The position numbers were made by a program, and so were the translations under genes. The notes under the pieces are model-generated. The model saw nothing but the letters and a program-made list of their open reading frames with translations, was not told the DNA's origin and made no database searches. A stretch of DNA of 64,000 nt from Tyto alba (Eukaryota; Chordata; Aves; Strigiformes; Tytonidae), in NCBI RefSeq assembly GCF_018691265.1, contig NW_024881296.1, forward strand, positions 5,859,427 through 5,923,426. The letters run 5' to 3'. Below, one piece after another: positions 61,801 to 64,000 of the stretch. Every line of letters starts with the position of its first letter. Within the stretch, counting starts at the first letter, position 1.

Positions 61801-62394
61801 GTGTCCATTCAAGAAAAAGAGACTTGAGAGACTTCAACTCACTTTTTAACGGCCAGGCTTTCCAGTGTGCTCTCCCAGTACACAATACTGTGGTTTCAGA
61901 GCAGCTGGCAGTAAAGGACAAGATCTTCCATATTTCTCCTGTACTGCAGCACAAGACAGACATACAACAATATAATTACTTTAAAGTTACACAGGAGTGA
62001 CTGTAGACATGACAGCTGTTACTGTAGATAAACTTTCTTGTTATTTGCTAATATCAGATCAAAATATGTAACAATAAGATTTTCTAGATGAGTCATATGG
62101 AAGTAAAAGATGTCGGTCTTATCTTAAAGTCTTTTATGCATTGTGGTTAAAAACTGTGTTCCAGTAACACCTTTATAAACTCCACAAAAGGGGTAAACTT
62201 CAGAGCCTTCCTTCAGTATAATGTTGTTTAACTATGCAACAATCATACTGAGCCTATTAAAAATGTCTTATTTTTTCTGGTAAGTCTGACACCTGTTCTC
62301 CTATATATAGAAAAATATTTCTCACAAACATTATATTTTATAGACATGTGATACCTCAATTAAAACTGGTATGGATGTTCTGATGCCAGGAAAT
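58875..62394. other. Unannotated non-coding stretch
   Basis: No supported gene or repeat. Low-complexity T- and C-rich sequence lies at about 59384-59418. Open frames are under 95 codons. Confidence 0.5.
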
Positions 62395-62970
62395 GTCACC
62401 TCCCTGAAGGTGGTTTTGGTGGGAAGGGACCTCTGGAGATCATCTGGTCCAATGTCTATGCTCAGGCAGGTTCAGCAAGAGCAGGTTGCCCAGGACTGTT
62501 TCCAGTCAGGTTTTTAATATCTCTAAGACTGGAAACTCCACAACCTGTCTGAGCAACCTGCACCAATGCTCAGTTACCCTCAGAGTAAAAAAGTATTTCC
62601 TGATGTTCAGACAGGACCTCCTGCGATTCAGTTTGTGCCCATTGCCTCGGGTCCTGCCTCTGGGCACCACTAAGAAAAGTTGGGCTCCATCTTCTTTGCT
62701 ATCCCCATTAGATATTTATATATATTGATGAGATCCCACCGAGCCTTCTGTCTTCCAAGCTGAACAGTCCCTGCTCTCTCAGCCTTTCTTCATCTGTCAG
62801 GTGCTCCACATCTATAACCATCTTAGTGGACCTTCACTGATCTTTCTCCAGCATGTCCATGTCTCGTGCTGAAGATCTCAGATGTGAACCCAGCATTTCA
62901 GGTGTGACATCACCTGTGCTGAGGAAAGGGGAAGGAACATCCCCTTCGGCCTGCTGGAAACATTCTTCCT
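62395..62970 (-). mobile_element. CR1 LINE 3' portion, antisense
   Basis: On the plus strand the blocks follow the complement of CR1 in order: 'ggtgggaagggacctctgga' with 'gatcatctggtccaa', 'gagcaggttgcccaggactg', 'gactggaaactccacaacct', 'gtgcccattgcctcgggtcc', 'ctctgggcaccactaag', 'tatattgatgagatccc', 'ccaagctgaacagtccc', 'tctctcagcctttcttcatc', 'tctttctccagcatgtcc' and 'ggcctgctggaaacattc'. About 575 bp are preserved, the best-conserved CR1 here. The extreme 3' terminal repeat is lost. No intact frame. The insertion is 5'-truncated in the late RT region. Confidence 0.93.
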
Positions 62971-64000
62971 CCTCCATTGTCATAAAAGACAATGATTGAC
63001 AGCTGTGATTATTGCAATAACTGATAACATGGTAGCTAGCATAATAACCTGTCCTGTAAGCTGACAGTCTACAGTTTGGCCATTGGGGTGTCTCATATGC
63101 TAGAGGAGAATGTGTGTAATGGGTAAATTGAGTAGCCTCCATTTAAATCCACTTATCAAATACACTACATAATGGTGTAACATACAGACATCACCAGCAC
63201 AAGTTGTGAGGATGTGGGTGAACCAAGAATACAACATACTTTTGGCATGGAGTTTTTGGATTCAGTCCTTGCTTTTAACTGGACAAAATAATTTTTTTAC
63301 TTTTTTTTTTTCTCACTGTAGTCTCTGCCAGCCTACAACTATGACAGGCAATACTTTTCCTCTCCTCATCTTTCCTCTTTAGATGACCCAGGTGATGTAT
63401 GCTGTCAACAAAAACTGATGGAGTTAAGTTGACATGAGCCAGGAAGAAAGGAGATAGTAGGGCAGAAAAAGGCTCTCTGACTATAGAAAAAAAAAATTTC
63501 CCTTACTGAGGAAATTACATCCTTTACATACATGTCTGAGTAAAGGGGTTTTTTATTGACTGCTGATGGAGGGACAAACAAGCACATCCCTCTAAATCAG
63601 TCAGAAAACACAAGTGGGCAGGATCTGTCAGAGAGGTAAAATCTTCTTTCTGAAACCAGAGAGGAAAGTATGGCATTTTGGAAAGGAGAATTCACTGTGA
63701 TTTTCACCAGCAGATATTTTTATATTGCTTTAGGTGTGCAGCAGCTCTGGACTTTCGGAAGGGCAGAAAGAAGGACTCATGTAGCAAGAGCTGGTGCCAA
63801 TGCCCAGAGGTGGGATATGTTCTGTGGTAGCACAAAGTGGACAGCAAGAGAGGAGATATTAGGATTTTGCCAACAGAGGGCAATGGTGGCCCTGGGCTGG
63901 CTGCCCAGGATGGCACACAATGGAGACATCTCGGTGTGCACCCACCAGGGACCTGGCTGTCAAAACAGGGCGGCTCAACCACCTTTCTCACTCTCTCCAG
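62971..64000. other. Unannotated non-coding stretch
   Basis: No gene was recognised. A small stem, cattgtc/gacaatg, lies at about 62975-62994, and a T-rich run at 63293-63312. The sequence runs to the window edge. Confidence 0.5.

Noticed and set aside
1..64000. Search by eye for endogenous retrovirus LTRs or gag/pol/env remains, tRNA, rRNA, CRISPR and bacterial-type operons
   Set aside because: None found. The coding remains that can be recognised are all CR1 LINE ORF2, and the sequence has vertebrate nuclear character.

Overview
The window looks like avian (or at least archosaur/sauropsid) nuclear DNA. Its interspersed repeats are almost all 5'-truncated CR1-type LINE fragments, and I see no Alu, L1 or other mammalian hallmark. 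Repeats are sparse and the sequence is moderately AT-rich, with short GC-rich spots and microsatellites. That suits a bird better than a turtle or crocodilian, but the species cannot be named from the sequence.

I find no convincing protein-coding host gene. Open frames are short, mostly under 170 codons, and none resembles a known host protein. The only recognisable protein-coding remains are fragments of CR1 ORF2 (endonuclease/reverse transcriptase), all frameshifted or truncated. The window is therefore a gene desert, or part of a long intron or intergenic interval. No tRNA, rRNA, snRNA gene or CRISPR array was recognised.

Layout. At 0-22 kb: a plus-strand CR1 scrap (about 170-358), a perfect 16-bp inverted repeat (3202-3253), an ancient minus-strand CR1 (about 5110-5365), a long stretch with no identified repeat that includes a pyrimidine-rich tract (about 12480-13210), a CpG-dense patch (about 18902-19087) and a compound ATT/GTT/ATC microsatellite (20308-20470). 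At 22-30 kb: three minus-strand CR1 pieces (about 22135-22405, 24700-25500, 25541-25790), a C-rich G-quadruplex motif (23423-23496), a 49-bp tandem duplication and a 304-bp GGCA/GGAA microsatellite. At 30-36 kb: a splice-site-like donor and a 40-nt exon-like segment (30884 and 31298-31337), AT-rich stretches that read like conserved non-coding DNA, an ancient CR1 (about 32515-33050), a palindromic MITE-like relic (about 33760-33850) and a second CpG-dense patch (about 35945-36105). At 36-64 kb: a 16-bp perfect inverted repeat enclosing a 140-bp segment (37283-37422), a 29-bp tandem duplication, the largest CR1 remnant (about 40757-42325, with ORF2 EN-RT linker and RT), a plus-strand ancient CR1 (about 43570-43830), further microsatellites, a perfect 11-bp hairpin (58850-58874) and a last CR1 3' end (about 62395-62970).

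Seven of nine CR1 loci lie on the minus strand. Together with the plus-strand splice-like signals, this hints weakly that any overlapping transcription unit runs on the plus strand. All family assignments are by eye against remembered consensus features; no search was run.
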